From Anaspis maculata (lineage: Eukaryota > Arthropoda > Insecta > Coleoptera > Scraptiidae): a stretch of DNA of 64,000 bases. Shown one piece after another: positions 24,205-36,389 of the stretch. The stretch is taken from contig OX421964.1 of NCBI GenBank assembly GCA_949128115.1, positions 35,704,177 to 35,768,176 of the forward strand. The letters run 5' to 3'. A program made the position numbers and the translations under genes. Under the pieces are notes generated by a model that saw only the letters and a program-made list of their open reading frames with translations, searched no databases and had not been told where the DNA came from. Position 1 is the stretch's first letter; the number at the start of each line of letters is the position of its first letter.

Positions 24205-24510
24205 TGCATCAGCGTATGGTGTGGGTGAAGTCTTGACCCAGACAATCAATGGTTAAGAGAAAGTCATCTGCTATCTGTCGCGAGCTGAACACAATTATTC
24301 CACCACAGAACGCGAATGGCTTAGTGTCAAGTGGGCGATGGAGAAGCTACGACATTACCTGGAAGGTGTTCACTTTACCGTAATCACTGACCATCATTCC
24401 TTGTTGTGGTTTAATCGGTTAAAAGAGCCAACTGGCAGACCAGCACGTTGGAGTCTACGAATGCAAAGTTTTGAATTTACTATTTTTAGTACTATTATAC
24501 TAATTTAGAA
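24205..24510 (+). pseudogene. Gypsy RNase H relic
   Basis: The frames encode DASAYGVGEVLTQTING, then AEHNYSTTEREWLSVKWAME, then FTVITDHHSLLWFNRL and EPTGRPARWSLRMQSFEF. These are consecutive conserved blocks of the Ty3/Gypsy RNase H domain. One frameshift lies between the first and second block. About 80 bp later the integrase begins, so part of the connector is deleted. It belongs to the same pol as the integrase downstream. Confidence 0.88.
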
Positions 24511-24589
24511 TCAAATCCTTAAAAGTACCTTTTTGGAGATTTGGTAACGATGTCCTCTACAAGCATGTTTCCAGGTTAAATTCCTGAAT

Positions 24590-25534
24590 TAGCACGTGAC
24601 ACCGAAGAGTGGAAGATAGTAGTTCCGAAAGAGTGCAGAACTACGCTGATAGAGCCTATTCATAACAAGTATGGACATCAGGGTACCTTTAAAACCTATT
24701 GGAGGATTTTACAATTTTACTACTGGCCAAAAATGCGCCAGGATGTTGCCAAATTTGTTCGGTCATGTCTACCCTGTGCGCAAGCTAAGCCTGAACAGAT
24801 AGCTGCTGCGGGTTTTCTGGGAGAAAGACCTGTTGCAAGCCAACCCTGGGAGGTAATCAGCTTAGATATTATGAGTCCTTTGCCCAAGAGTCAGTATGGT
24901 TATGCATACATTTTGGTTATCACCGATCCTTTCAGTAAATGTCCGCTGATTCTACCTTCGCACCAGGCTAACGCTAATGCCTTATGCCGACATTTGGAAG
25001 AGGATGTGTTTCACGTGTTTAAGGTACCGCGAGTAATTGTTTGTGATAACGGCGTACAAATGAAATCGCGCAAGTTTTCTGACCTTCTAGAGAACTATAA
25101 GGTCCAGGCGTTTTTCACTCCGTTGTATTGTCCCCGACCGGACCCAACCGAGCGCGTGAACCGTGTAATCAAAACGATGTTCAAAACCTTTGTGAAAGGG
25201 AATCATTCCCAATGGGCGACAAATCTTTCCGCTGTAGGTTGCGCCATAAGATCCGATCGCCATGAGACAACTCAAGGGACGCCTTCCAAAGTGACTTTCG
25301 GACGCGAGTATATTCCTCTAGGTACTTGGCGTAAGAGTGATTCAGATAATCCTTTCAAAGGGACGAAGCGTCAATTGGGAATGCGGAAGCTCTTCGAAAA
25401 GGTGAAGTCCCGCATTGCTAATTCCCACGAAAAGAGCAAAATTCATTACAACCTCCGACATAGGTTAGTCAAGTATTCCGTTGACGATCTGGTTTTGCGA
25501 AAAAATGGTCAAATCAGACGCTTCAAATAAGTTT
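24590..25534 (+). pseudogene. Gypsy integrase, 5' part (interrupted by a non-LTR insertion)
   Basis: The zinc-binding N-terminus begins near 24,650 (IHNKYGHQG) and is completed by CLPC. From the ATG at 24,733 a 265-codon frame runs uninterrupted. It holds the catalytic core with D45 (LDIMSPLP), D105 (VCDNG) and E140 (TERVNR), a spacing normal for Gypsy integrases. The frame ends near 25,528 in LVLRKNGQ-type C-terminal sequence, shortly before the point where an antisense non-LTR retrotransposon inserted. A one-base frameshift lies just before the insertion. The rest of the integrase resumes at 27,416. The core triad is intact, but the gene as a whole is split. Confidence 0.92.
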
Positions 25535-25535
25535 T

Positions 25536-27415
25536 AATAATAATAAATAATAATAATCGTTTATTGTGAACTTATCGAAAGTTATACACTTGTCAAGTGA
25601 AGGAGGAACACGAGGTTGGAACTGAAACAAGCAACCCCAACAAACAGCAAACTGTGCTGATAAATAAGTACACAATATTGTAAACAATAACGGACAAAGT
25701 TTTTGTGCAGCATACGCACTTACAACAAATTGAAACAATCACTCAATCAAATCTGAGTCTGAGTCAAGATACTCGTCGCAAGAATAAAACGCATTATCAA
25801 GAAGAAATCTCTTGATATTTCTCTTGAAGTTTGAGACAGGCAAAACTCTGACCCTCTCAGGGAGCTTATTGAAAAATTTTACCGCCCAGTAATTGCTGCC
25901 CATCCAAGACCTGGTGAGTCGAAGAGATGGTTGGCGCAAAGCATCTTTGCCTCTTGTAACATGTACATGAAAATCGGAGTTTACCGGAAACACAGACAAA
26001 TTATTTTAGATATAAAGGAGGCACTGGAGAATATACAAACAAGGCAGGGTCATGATTTGTTCTCTTACAAAATAAGGTCTGCACTCATCCCTGTAGCCAA
26101 TACCTGCAATAACTCGGAGGGCCCTTCGCTGAAGGCGAAAGACGTCAGTCTTCATAGACGAATGTCTCCAAACGATCAACGCGTAAGTCAGGTGAGTTTC
26201 AATTAGAGAACAGTTAGCGATGCGCAGTACAGAGCCCGACACACATCCAGACAAACTCCTTGACAAATAAATCTGCCTAGACAGTTTTCCAGTAGGAACA
26301 GTGCCATAATGGTCCCACAAAAGACCTGAGTCAATATGCAGCTCCAAAAACTTTGCGGTCTCGCTGTAGTCATCTGCATGTACTCTGTTTAGTGTATAAA
26401 GAACAGTAGTGGATTTTTCGTTGTTCAGACTTAATCGATTCGAGGTAAACCACCGCTCCGCCACCCGACGCATCTCCGTATCCATGTCGACAGCGTCCCC
26501 GAACCTCTCAGCCGAGGTAAACAAAACCGTATCATCAGCAAACAACCGTATCACTCCAGCGTCTGAGAAAGGCAACTCATTCACGTAAATGAGAAAAAGT
26601 GTAGGCCCGAGGATAGATCCCTGCGGAACCCCATGTCCGATGGGGAGCGACGAAGACGAAGCCGAGGCGGACTGAGTACGCCCGCTAAGATAAGATGATA
26701 TTAATCTACAAGCACTGGGGTGGACGTTATAAAAGTAAAGCTTGCGCAGCGGAACCGAGTGAGAAACACAATCGAAAGCCTTTCCGACGTCAAGAAACGT
26801 GGTCATACCACAATTTCCCTCCTCGAACCCCTCCACCAGGTCCTCGACAAAGTCCACCAATGCCTGCGACGTTGATCTGCCACGCCTGAAACCATACTGC
26901 CTATCCGAAAAAAGGTTATTAGCCTCGAAGTGGGAGATCAGTTGGTAGTTCATAATTTTCTCAATGATCTTAGAAAAGACTGGCAGTATGGAGATGGGTC
27001 GGTAATTGTTGGGATCCGCGGCGCAACCACTCTTATTCTTGAGAACGGGTATCACTAAGGCTCTCTTGAGACAGTCAGGAAAAACGCCAGATGTTAAACA
27101 CAAATTTATGAGCCTGGTAAGAGGGACAAGGATTGGGTCAATAACAGTCTTTAGAATCTCGACACTCAACCCAAAGACGTCCCTAGACCTGCTATTTTTC
27201 AGCCCAGACACCACATCGCGAACCCTCGAGCAAGACACCTCCTCAAACCGAAAATAATTCGCAGACCCTAAGGACGATTTCAAATTTACGTTGTCAGCCA
27301 TCATTTGCACCGGATCAACCGACGCCGGAGGTAATCTGCCAAGCAAGTCATCAGCAATGCCGGTGAAGAAAACATTCAGGTCATCAGGAGAAACAGTCAG
27401 ACCATAAAGTTTTGC
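25536..27415 (-). mobile_element. Jockey/CR1-like non-LTR retrotransposon, 5'-truncated, nested in Gypsy
   Basis: AAGTTTT at 25,529-25,535 is repeated at 27,416-27,422 and flanks the element as a candidate 7-bp target duplication. The element is on the minus strand. Its 3' end is a tract of AAT/ATT repeats (plus strand 25,536-25,557) rather than poly(A), as in several I/Jockey/CR1-group elements. It starts inside ORF2, so the 5' end is truncated. The flanking Gypsy integrase C-terminal coding sequence continues on both sides. Confidence 0.85.
25739..27415 (-). pseudogene. Non-LTR reverse transcriptase, nearly intact (one in-frame stop)
   Basis: An open frame of 510 codons ends at 26,006; the first about 41 codons are antisense Gypsy sequence, so the real coding begins near 27,415. 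RT blocks are in order: NNYRPISILPVFSKIIEKI (about 177-195), QYGFRRGRSTSQA (214-226), LDVGKAFD (249-256), GVPQGSILGP (303-312) and catalytic FADD (333-336). The C-terminal HLTYALIVW and LQRRALRVIAG blocks follow. A single TAA at 26,006-26,008 interrupts the frame. The same frame then continues to 25,739 through NYWAVKFFNKLPERV and LLDNAFYSCDEYLD, the normal end of this group. Apart from that stop no frameshift is visible, so this copy is much younger than the RT relic at 22.7-24 kb. The endonuclease domain is missing. Confidence 0.92.
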
Positions 27416-27590
27416 AAGTTTTGTGCAAAACTTGCTGAAAAGAATGTAGGACCTTTCCGAATAGTAGAAGTTCTTGGTCAGGCAACCTATCGATTGGTAG
27501 ACATTGATGGTTGACATGCTAGAGTCAGAGCCTGGCATGTTTCAGACCTCCGACCTGCTCCGACTTCCAGACAACAGAAAATTTCAAGAT
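27416..27590 (+). pseudogene. Gypsy integrase C-terminus, continuation after the insertion
   Basis: The plus-strand frame encodes AEKNVGPFRIVEVLGQATYR followed by LVDIDG and, after one stop, WHVSDLRPAP. This is the chromo-like GPF/Y module and the HVxDL motif that close Gypsy integrases. It continues the frame that is interrupted at 25,535. It confirms that 25,536-27,415 is an insertion into an older Gypsy gene. Confidence 0.85.
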
Positions 27591-30500
27591 GACGAAAGGA
27601 CGAAGATGATATGGGGCATGTGTAAATTCTGCAGTTCCAGGAATTGGAACAGGAATATTTTCAGATTTTGTTTTTTTTTAATATAAAAACTGCTAGAAAC
27701 TTTTCTTGTGGACAATGAAAAAAATTCGACTGAAAATTCAAATAAAATTCAGACTGGCTATGGGGAGACCATTTAGACGAATAATTTGGAACCACAAATA
27801 CTCAACTGAAACTTTCAAAGGTTTTCTAGTTTTTTCAGCTGACACTGACCTCCACATTATCATGAAAAAATGGTTTTAAGAACAATGATCATACTTACCA
27901 CACTGGCCACACAAAAAGGCCATTTGGCGTCTAACTCACCTATATTACCAAGAAAAAATCGCCTGCGGCGCTATATTTAGGGGGCTAGATCTCCGGCTGA
28001 GATCGGTTTTTCTCGGACTTTTTTCCTTTCACCGTCATGGAGATATGGAATAAATTCTCTGAATTTTAGTTTGAAAAAGAAAACACCGGCTTTGATTTGC
28101 TGAGCATACAGAGGGCTCTTCTCTTAAGGTGAGCTAGTTATAACTCATGTTATGTAATTTGTCTATTTTTCTAGAAGGGTGCCTTAAAGCAATCGTTTTC
28201 ATAGATCGGAACCGCACGCAGAAATCCGTTTTTTGAGCGACCGCTACCCCTAGTATAGTATTATAATAATAACAATATGTAAAAGGGCTAGTTATGCGGC
28301 AGTGTCTGATGGTATATAATTATATATTTTCTGTAGGGCAGTCACGAAAGTGAGGAGGTTCGAAGTTGCTCACCTATATTCCGAAGCACGTGCTGCGAAG
28401 CCTCTGGTGGCAGATGCCATTCTGCAAGCAGAGGCACCCGAGCACCGAGCCAAGAGGCAGCGGCATCGACAGACATGTGGGCAAAGAGTAAAAAACTGAA
28501 AATAAGCGAAGAGACTTATATAACCAGCCGACCTATATATGGTCCAGACGCCCAACAATGCGGCCGTTTTTTCTTGTTTTTCGTTCGAGTTTTCTTTTTC
28601 GTTTTGGCCGAGCAAATTTTATGCGCCCGGTTCTCGACTGCTGTTGTTGCATGCATGTTCGTTTTCGTGTTGCCAAGGTCAGGGGCAGATGAAGGGCTTC
28701 TTCTTCTTGTTCTTCTTCTTCTTCTTCTTCACCATGATCTCCCACCACCCGCTCGCACATGGTGTTCGCATTATGGATTCCGAAGCGCGAGCTTTCAGAC
28801 GCGTAATGAACGGAACGACCTCCAAAGCTCGCGTTTCGAAAACTTTTTGCTCTTGTGCTCACGAAGGCCCGCTTAGGCCCAAACAAGTCTTATTGAGTTT
28901 TACTCGTTGCTTATTGGCAACAATTTTTAGATGGGTTATCTTGCGAAATGAGACCCGGAATTTATTAGGCGTCGCAGTAATGGGCCGCCGCGTTCCTATC
29001 CCCTCATTTTCCGGATAAATCCTGGATCCGCCTTTGTACACGGGCGTGTGAAATTTATTAATTGCCCTAAAATAATTGGATGCGTGCGGCTTAATGAGGT
29101 AAAAGGCGGTTTGAGCGTAATTAATAAGATTGGATAATTCATATCGGGCAAGGCACGATATATTGTGAGCTTTTGGGCTTGGGCTCTGAGTCTACACTAA
29201 ACGTTTCTTTGCTCCAAATTACGCTCGTTATCTCTTTGGCTGTGGCAAAAAATTGATTTGAATTCCAAATCGCTTTAGCCTTTACACCTTAGTTTCTTGG
29301 GTGTTCGAGAATTTAAAGGACGATGCGTGGGGTTCAGCATGAGTTAGTGCGTACCTTCTTCCAAATAATCGTTAGTACACTGGGGTATGGACATGCTGAG
29401 ATTGCTGGGAATGCTTCTGCTTGTAATTCTACTTTAACAAAAGAGGCTTTTGTACTTTTTGTGAAAGATGCAGGTAAATGCTCAAATGCATGGGCTCGGT
29501 AGGGAGGTAGGTACACATTAAATTGTATGACTAGGTGCGATTTGAGGAGGAACCCATGAATGGGACGTGCACATTTGGCGGTATTTATTTTTGTAGTCTC
29601 GGGTATTGTGCACCCTTGTTTGGAGAACCTGACCGGTAAAGCAGACGACTTTTTATCGCCCTTGCTTGATCGTCTTTGGTACCGAGTAAACAACTGCATC
29701 GCACATAGTCCAGGTATACGATAGGTGCACAGAAGTGCATAACTCTGCATACAATTCGATGACGACGCAGGTAAGTTTTCAGACAACATAAATATAAGCC
29801 AATGATCGGTATTTGGCTTTGGTACAGGGTACAGTCTCAAAAACTTTACACCAACCTCGGTGGTCTTCGGTGATAATTGGGTAGGTAACAGAGACAATCA
29901 GGCCCATAATACCTACCCTCTCATAAAGATGTGCTTTAAGCAAGTGTATTTTTATTGCCCCAAAATACAACCGAAATTACGGCCGATATTTTACGACCTC
30001 TTGCTAGATTAGCTGCCGCCAATTTTTCTAAAATTTCTTGCTTAGGTACCCCATATACCGGCTACCTATATACCTAAACTTGCATTAGTGATTTATGCAA
30101 GAGGACGCCAAGAGCTTTGCGGTCCGAAATGAATTCTGGGAATGGCAGCCGTGTAATTATATCCACGGCATATGCAGGGGGTGGGCAGGGGGACAGGAGA
30201 AGACCCGGGTTGAATACCTGGCTGGATGACTTTTAACGCAATTTCAAAGTGGCATATCTCTGATATGGGTCGAGGGAAATGCCTTTTGTTGGGGATCGGG
30301 ACCTGCCATCATAATGTGGATGTACACTCCAGCGCTATTACGCCAATATGCCTTAGATTAAACGGGTTTTCGGTTTTCGCCCATATCTTGATGTGTACAT
30401 TATACAGAGTGGGGGCCTGCTTGCTCTTCAAGCTACGAACGGAACGGCCCCGGTCCCCGAGTTTCAATTGATAGTCAAATTTGTGTAAACCTGGTATCCC

Positions 30501-30841
30501 CACTTGGTATACATTCCAAGTTAAATCTGATTATCATCAAAAATTTGCGCATTAATGTACCTATATCCCATCTAATGTACAGATATAAATTTTAGCCCTG
30601 AAAAATAATAGTGAATTATGAAAGATTGCATTTCACTTCGACTTCGAATGTTGAAAGAATTTGCTGTTATTCTCATACGTTGCCCACAAAGTATCAACTG
30701 AAAAATTAAAAAATGAATCCCTTTCTGGAACTATGAAACTAAACACAATAGTATTTTATGTATAACCAGTACGCAAAATGAATCTTTAGCGGACGAATTC
30801 GCCTGTTTATTCGTTGCGTATTAGAGTGGATAAGTCCGCTA
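27591..30841. other. About 3.2 kb without a recognised gene
   Basis: Contents I can see: a TTC-rich microsatellite at about 28,698-28,732, overlapping open frames on both strands at 28,475-29,018 that arise from it, and a 187-codon minus-strand frame at 29,334-29,897. None has a recognisable domain. 28,940-29,330 and 30,000-30,600 have complex composition and no inverted repeats, and are possible host non-coding sequence. Confidence 0.3.
28698..28732. repeat. (TTC)n microsatellite
   Basis: A near-perfect run of TTC triplets interrupted once by TTG. It explains the polyglutamate-like and polyphenylalanine-like frames around it. Confidence 0.9.
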
Positions 30842-30938
30842 TAGTATATTACATACCGAGACGGAAAATACATCATTATTGCTGAGGCTCTAGCCCGAAG
30901 CTAGAATGATGTATTTACCGTCGAGAGTATGTATACTA
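30842..30938. repeat. MITE hairpin with TAGTATA ends (first of a pair)
   Basis: TAGTATATTACATACCGAGA mirrors the right end (TCGAGAGTATGTATACTA), and AATACATCATT mirrors AATGATGTATT, around a loop of about 25 bp. Confidence 0.75.
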
Positions 30939-31221
30939 TTTTACTCACAACCATGTACTCAGCATGCAGGATTACAAGCGTTCAAAAGTTGAAATCTGAA
31001 AATTAGCTTTTTGTCGTAACTTCCAGATAGGCCGATTAATTTTGCTGAAACGTGGTTCAGATATTACTGATTGACACACTTATTGTTTGGTTGGATGCAT
31101 ATTTTGAAATTTCCCTTCTAAAGCTACCATTTCTTCACTTTCTCGGGAGGTCGGCAAGGGGTCACTTCCCGACCTCCTACTAGGTATGTGATGAAACAAT
31201 TACCATAGTGGTTGTGAGTAA

Positions 31222-31348
31222 TAGTATATTATATACCAAGGTTGAAAAAGTATTATTATAGCTGAAGCACCAGTTCAGATCTCGAAGCGCAGCTGAGGGA
31301 TATAAGGCGCTGAAGCTATAATAATTTTCTCGACCGTGGTTTATATAG
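31222..31348. repeat. MITE hairpin with TAGTATA ends (second of a pair)
   Basis: TAGTATATTATATACCAAGG pairs imperfectly with the CCGTGGTTTATATA end. The interior ATTATTATAGCTGAAG and CTGAAGCTATAATAAT are complementary. Its left end is near-identical to that of the copy at 30,842. Confidence 0.65.
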
Positions 31349-32854
31349 AAAAAAATTTCTACTTGAAAATCGCCATCCTAGTCGAGGAACAGGTTAATAA
31401 TGATGTACTTCACGGCTAGTAGTGAAAAAAAGAATTTTGCGTACGTGTTGCATACAACGTTTTTTTGATAATAAGCTCTCCAAACCATCTCCAACTCCTC
31501 CAAGCAGTAACACATACATTGGGAGGTATTTTGAATGTAGAATTAAATAGTGTTCAATCGTCTCAAGCTCCGCTACTTATCAAATTCGCGGTCTTGGAAT
31601 TTGTCGTGTTTCCGATGTCGGTCTTGAAGCATTTCTGAATTCATCTTCTGGCGTCTTGGATCTAGTCACATCCATATCCATGTTTTTCCTGAACAGTGAC
31701 ATTTTCAAAGATTTGCCATTTGGATGAAACTATAAATACCTGGAAGCTTCTTTCTCCTAAAGAAAATCTCCCTGAGGAATGCCAATAAGTTTAGGACGCA
31801 GCATTGATTAAACACTCATATGACGCTCTCACTACTTTCTTCAGCTTCTTTGTCCAAATTGGCTAGAAAACATGTTCACACAAGAAGTCCAGCTCCCAAC
31901 ACAAGACAGGGCTGGCAGCTCTTCTTGCCAGCTCATGTTCAAGAATTTCTGCTGTTCTAACTATTAAGAACATGTTTGTTTTTGTGACTCTTGTGGACTG
32001 TTGTAAAGGTCGTCATAGTTTAAGCTGCACCAAAACTACTGGCAGAACTGCCATGAAAAATGAGTGAATGACATCATTAAAAGAAGGCCCAACTCAATCG
32101 ACACACCTTGCGTTCGACAGCGGACTATTCAGAGATGATGGTGAAAAACCAGGTGATTTTTAACATTGGTCCAGCGTCAGTCTGTTGTGTGGGACGCTAC
32201 ATGTGTTGATTTTTTGGCAGCTACCTATCTTCTGCCATCAACATCTTACAAAGCAGATTGAGCAGCAGAGTGTGCTCCACAGAATCAGTAGGAACTTTTG
32301 GCCCTTCGAGCAGAAAAGCTTTTGATTCCAGAGATATTGTATAAATGTTCAAAATTTAGAGTTGTCACACGGATGATGATCCTCGTTCTGGGAAATACCT
32401 CAAGCAAAAAAAATCGACCGCGATACAATGTGGGAACGAAGGTGGTATTTTTTTTGAGTTTCCTCGCTCCATTCGACTTACTAAATTAGGAGAAATTTCT
32501 ACCTCTTATCGAAATGGTAATCCTGACTTTTTTTTATTCGAGAACTTCGAGATCCGCCAGAACAAAATTTCGGGGTTGGTCTGTGTTTGTCTATGGGTAT
32601 GTGTGTGTGCTACAAAATTTTTGTCCCTGGATGTATTTCTAAATCGTTGATAAATTTATTAACATTAATAAATAAATTTCCAAAGAGGAATCTTGCTTCT
32701 ACTTGGATGGCTCTGGCAGTTCAGGAAAAACGTATCGCCACTCACCAATGGCACTGCTGTCAAAGATACGAGGTACGAGGGCAATCGCATCAAGTTACCC
32801 TTTGCAACTACAGGAACTGATGCAGAAGCTCTACTGTTACGGTTTACGGCATCT
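31349..32854. other. About 1.5 kb with no gene recognised
   Basis: Open frames at 32,298-32,489 and 32,587-32,820 (plus) show nothing recognisable; the second overlaps the dispersed repeat that follows. I could not match the interval to any element family. Confidence 0.3.
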
Positions 32855-33191
32855 ATAGACCTTCTCATATAGGCGGTTCCCTTTGCTCGCAGCTCGTGCG
32901 CAGGTCTTTGAATATACAAGCTCACTAGTTCCATTGGCTGTTTAACCGAGAGCGCTTCGTCGATCGGGCTGGTTGCATGAACTCGACCAATGACGACCAA
33001 TATAGGTGAACCTGCGCATCGCGGACCCCAGGGGCCCTATTTTCGGGAACAGGGAACAGATCATATCCACATCACGTCGAGCTGTGATTGGTTGGCATTC
33101 ATGTTTCTATTGCGATGATTGGCCAAGGGATGTGATGTGATCCGTCTCCCGTTTACGAAAATAGGATCCCAGGTAAATGAGAACGGCTATA
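32855..33191 (-). repeat. Dispersed repeat family, copy 2, carrying an inserted palindrome
   Basis: Read on the minus strand, the outer parts (33,191-33,164 and 33,032-32,855) match 4761-4953 closely. The 130 bp between them are absent from the 4.8-kb copy and form a palindrome of their own (33,033-33,163). Confidence 0.8.
33033..33163. repeat. Palindromic MITE inserted in a dispersed repeat
   Basis: CCTATTTTCGGGAACAGGGA near 33,035 pairs with the right end (TCTCCCGTTTACGAAAATA), and CATATCCACATCAC pairs with GATGTGATGTGATC. GGACCCCAGG (33,023-33,032) and GGATCCCAGG (33,164-33,173) flank it, a 9/10 match that looks like a target duplication of about 8-10 bp. That length would fit a hAT- or P-like element. 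Confidence 0.7.
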
Positions 33192-33461
33192 GCATTGATG
33201 CTTCCAGAGACGAAGCTCATCATCATCGACAAAATCACAAAGAACAGCATTTGGCGGTTTTGCAATACCAATAGCAATTTCATCGTACAATGTCCACCTG
33301 ATGGAATTATTATTATTATTCTTTTGTGTCTAGGTTTGTACCCATTGCACTGAAGCAACAGTTTATTGTGCCCCTTGGATGTTTACTTCATAAGCCCCGT
33401 TGCCTCAAAAAGTCAAGTATAAGACTTATGGGTTTGGTTGTTATCTCCTCTGGTTCTATCC

Positions 33462-33575
33462 TGTGATCAAATGAATTCTGATTTTAGGTAGGCTGTGGCC
33501 TGGCCGAACGCAGCCTCGCACCCCTGAATATGACCAAGCCATAGCCTACCTAAAATAAGAATTCATTTGATCACA
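33462..33575. repeat. Hairpin MITE, 114 bp
   Basis: TGTGATCAAATGAATTCTGA mirrors the right end ATTCATTTGATCACA. Arms are about 43 bp with a loop of about 25 bp. It overlaps the end of the non-LTR relic that follows. Confidence 0.8.
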
Positions 33576-33830
33576 TGATATATACATAGCCCCAAAGTAC
33601 GAATGTCTGACTGCTCCAGAAGCAAGGTACTGACAAAGTATGTGGAGAGGAGTTTCTTCCTCTTCGCTACATAGCTTACAGTCAGGGTCGTCTTTTACCT
33701 TTATGGTGGTAAGATGTTTCATGAGCGAACAGTGTCCCGAGTATCTGATGGAAAGTAAGCAGTTGAAAACTTTATTTTTATTTTCACGAAAAATGCAACC
33801 ATTAGTCAATTTGACCGATGGATGATGGAT
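33546..33830 (-). pseudogene. Non-LTR retrotransposon ORF2 C-terminal tail
   Basis: The frame encodes RYSGHCSLMKHLTTIKVKD followed by CKLCSEEEETPLHILCQYLA. The pattern GHxxLxxHL, CxLCxEEEETxxHxLxxCxxL is the zinc-knuckle-like tail that follows RNase H in R1/Jockey-type elements. Nothing upstream (33,830 onward) continues the RT, so only the 3' coding tail is left. Its end runs into the hairpin at 33,462-33,575. Confidence 0.75.
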
Positions 33831-36389
33831 GATTGAGCTCAGAGCTGCCCGGCGAAAGCTGGTTATGGTATAATTTTTGTTCCTGTAGTGAAAATGTTCT
33901 ATGCCTACTTATTACCTATATTGAGTCGTCTGCTCTCCTATAGGTACCAGATCCGAAGATGCTAATTGCTAGGTCAATACCTTAATGATTGAAGTCAACA
34001 TGGCTCCGTGATTCGTGGGTGTGTACGCCACTCCAATTTTTGGTCTCAGTGTCTGGGCCACAATTTTCAATTTCTGAGAAACAAGTCGAGACGAAAGTGA
34101 CGCAACGCGAGCAAAGTGAAAAAAGTGTGAGGTTTATGCAAAATTTAATGACATCTGTGCTGTTTTAATTATTGCAGATTTACCATACGCGGCCGCAACA
34201 AATATGGTTTAATGAGCTGTGCCGAAAGAACCACCTGCCGGCTTCGTTTCAAGTTCAAATTTTCTAAGCTTTTTTTGTTGTTGCGCGATGAAATGTGCAC
34301 AAAGAAGTGACGATATAATTATTATTGTTGAGCTCGCCGAACAAAACATTTAGTTTTTCAACATTATTGAGAAAAACATGTTATTATTCCCAAACTCATA
34401 AAGATAAAAATCTAGATTCTCATCTCTCGAAACATGCAACCACTTGGAAGAAGAAGACCACCACTGAAGGCTTGAAATCACTGTTTTACTTTATTACTAT
34501 AAACGATAATAAATTAATAATAGTTGTGGTCAGTTTCAAATGATTTATCAAAATATGTTGGTACCTGATCAGTGCCTTCTGAGAAAAACTAAACATTGGA
34601 TTCTCGCCCGCGAATTTACGAGCCGACCTGAGAATTCATTCATTATATTACTCATCTCTCTGGTACAATTTTCGGCTGGGCCCCCGCCGAAAAACTTCAC
34701 CGCGACGCCAATGCTTGCAAGCAAAGCGCAGTCTCAAGGGCACCCATGGGTTGCCGTACAGTTTTTTGTGCTAGGTTAGTACCTACACCATAGCCGGCTC
34801 TTCTAATTCCGAACAGCAGGTGGGTTTGATTTTGAGAATTTGCGCTGAAATTGACGCTTTCGTGGTCCGAAATTTTATATTTGCCGACCATCAACATCAT
34901 AGACAGACGTTTATTATCCGGTCCGGATCTCCTTAATTTCACCCAGAGCGCGCAGGCATTACAGCCTTTTTTTTTCGTTTCTGGCCCGGGTGGTACGAAC
35001 AAGACTCGTTCAGGTACTAAAAGGAAATACGTTTAATGGCACTGAAACTGAAATGGCGGGTGGAAGAAGGGGGTATATCGGAACAATCATTATGGGCTCG
35101 CCGGTTTCTTGGAAAGGCTTTGGGAAAAGAGAATAATAATAAAATAAATGACCCACACACATACACATACACAACACACATACCGACGGCCTACGAATTT
35201 GTTCATGGGTTGTTTATGGTTCGAGATTTACCCATCCCATTCTAGATAATGCGTTTATGAATAATAACAGTGTAATTACCTGCTCTCAGTCTCAAGTCAA
35301 GTGAGCGAGCTCTCATTGGAAAGGAAATACCGATTACACTGTAAATTACCGAGAAATTCGAGCCGTTTAGGTTCTCGCCGGACGCTTAATTATTACACCT
35401 TTTTATCATCAGGTTAGTCATTAACCTGGATTGTTCACGTGAATTTCACAATTATTACTACCTGTGTGTGTTCGCACAATGATCGCAGGTCATAAATTGT
35501 AGCTTGCTAAAGTCATTTTCAGAATGTTGGGTATCCTTACCTGAGTACTTACCTATACTCTACACTTGTTTTGTCTGTTTCAGAACCAAACATTTCAGTA
35601 CGTTCGCAGGTATAAAACATATAAATATTTCTTAGTTTGTTACTCAAATAAAATTTCATTACATTTCACAAGGTTACAGTCAGTGTAGTGGATAGTAGGG
35701 TGGGCCGAAAAAATCGAAATCTGACAAATCGAAAAATAAAGAGTGTGGGAAACTTGTATTTGAGCTGTATAAGTACAAATCCCTATGAAAATTTGAAAAA
35801 CAATAGTTCAGGTCTTGGGGTGCCACAAAGCACTTGAAATTAAAAAAAAAATGTTTTCAATTTTTTCTGTTTTTTTTTGCCGAAGGCTTGTAACTATTAG
35901 GTCTTTCATCTTGTATGTACAATTTTCTTAGCCGAAAATTCTGCGCAGCTTTTGAAGAGTTTTTCACTGACACCGGGCGAGTGTGTGTAAAATATGACTT
36001 TTCAAGAAAGCACTTCCTTTCCTGTATTATGGACTCACACCGTTTCCCTTCTTTAATGCCGAGCTTAGTGGCACAATGCGGAGTTTTACGTGGAGAAGAA
36101 AAAGAAGAAAACAAAAGGCAAGAAAATAGAGAAAAATCAAGTGAGAGGCAAAAATTTCCAAAAATACTTCCAAAGCCAGAATATACTTCCATCGAAAATT
36201 AAGAAAAAAGGTGGTTCGTGTAACAAGGCACTAAAAGTGCAATAATAATAATCACATGTAGTATCTACCAGCACGAATACGATTCTATTTAAAATAGGAC
36301 AAAAACCACAAGGAATAAGACATTTAGAACAAGTTCCAGTCGAGATGGAGGATTTCTTGAATCTTATTCAAGTACTTGATCTGCAAGAA
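33831..36389. other. About 2.5 kb with no gene recognised
   Basis: Two opposed open frames at 35,857-36,202 (111 and 95 codons) overlap almost fully; one is rich in lysine and glutamate because of an AGAAAA-rich tract, and neither is recognisable. 34,100-35,680 has complex composition without inverted repeats. Nothing else is identified. Confidence 0.3.

Noticed and set aside
28475..29018. Overlapping frames on both strands rich in E or F
   Set aside because: Driven by the TTC microsatellite at 28,698.
29334..29897. 187-codon minus-strand open frame
   Set aside because: No recognisable domain, composition typical of random sequence, and no neighbour or motif support.
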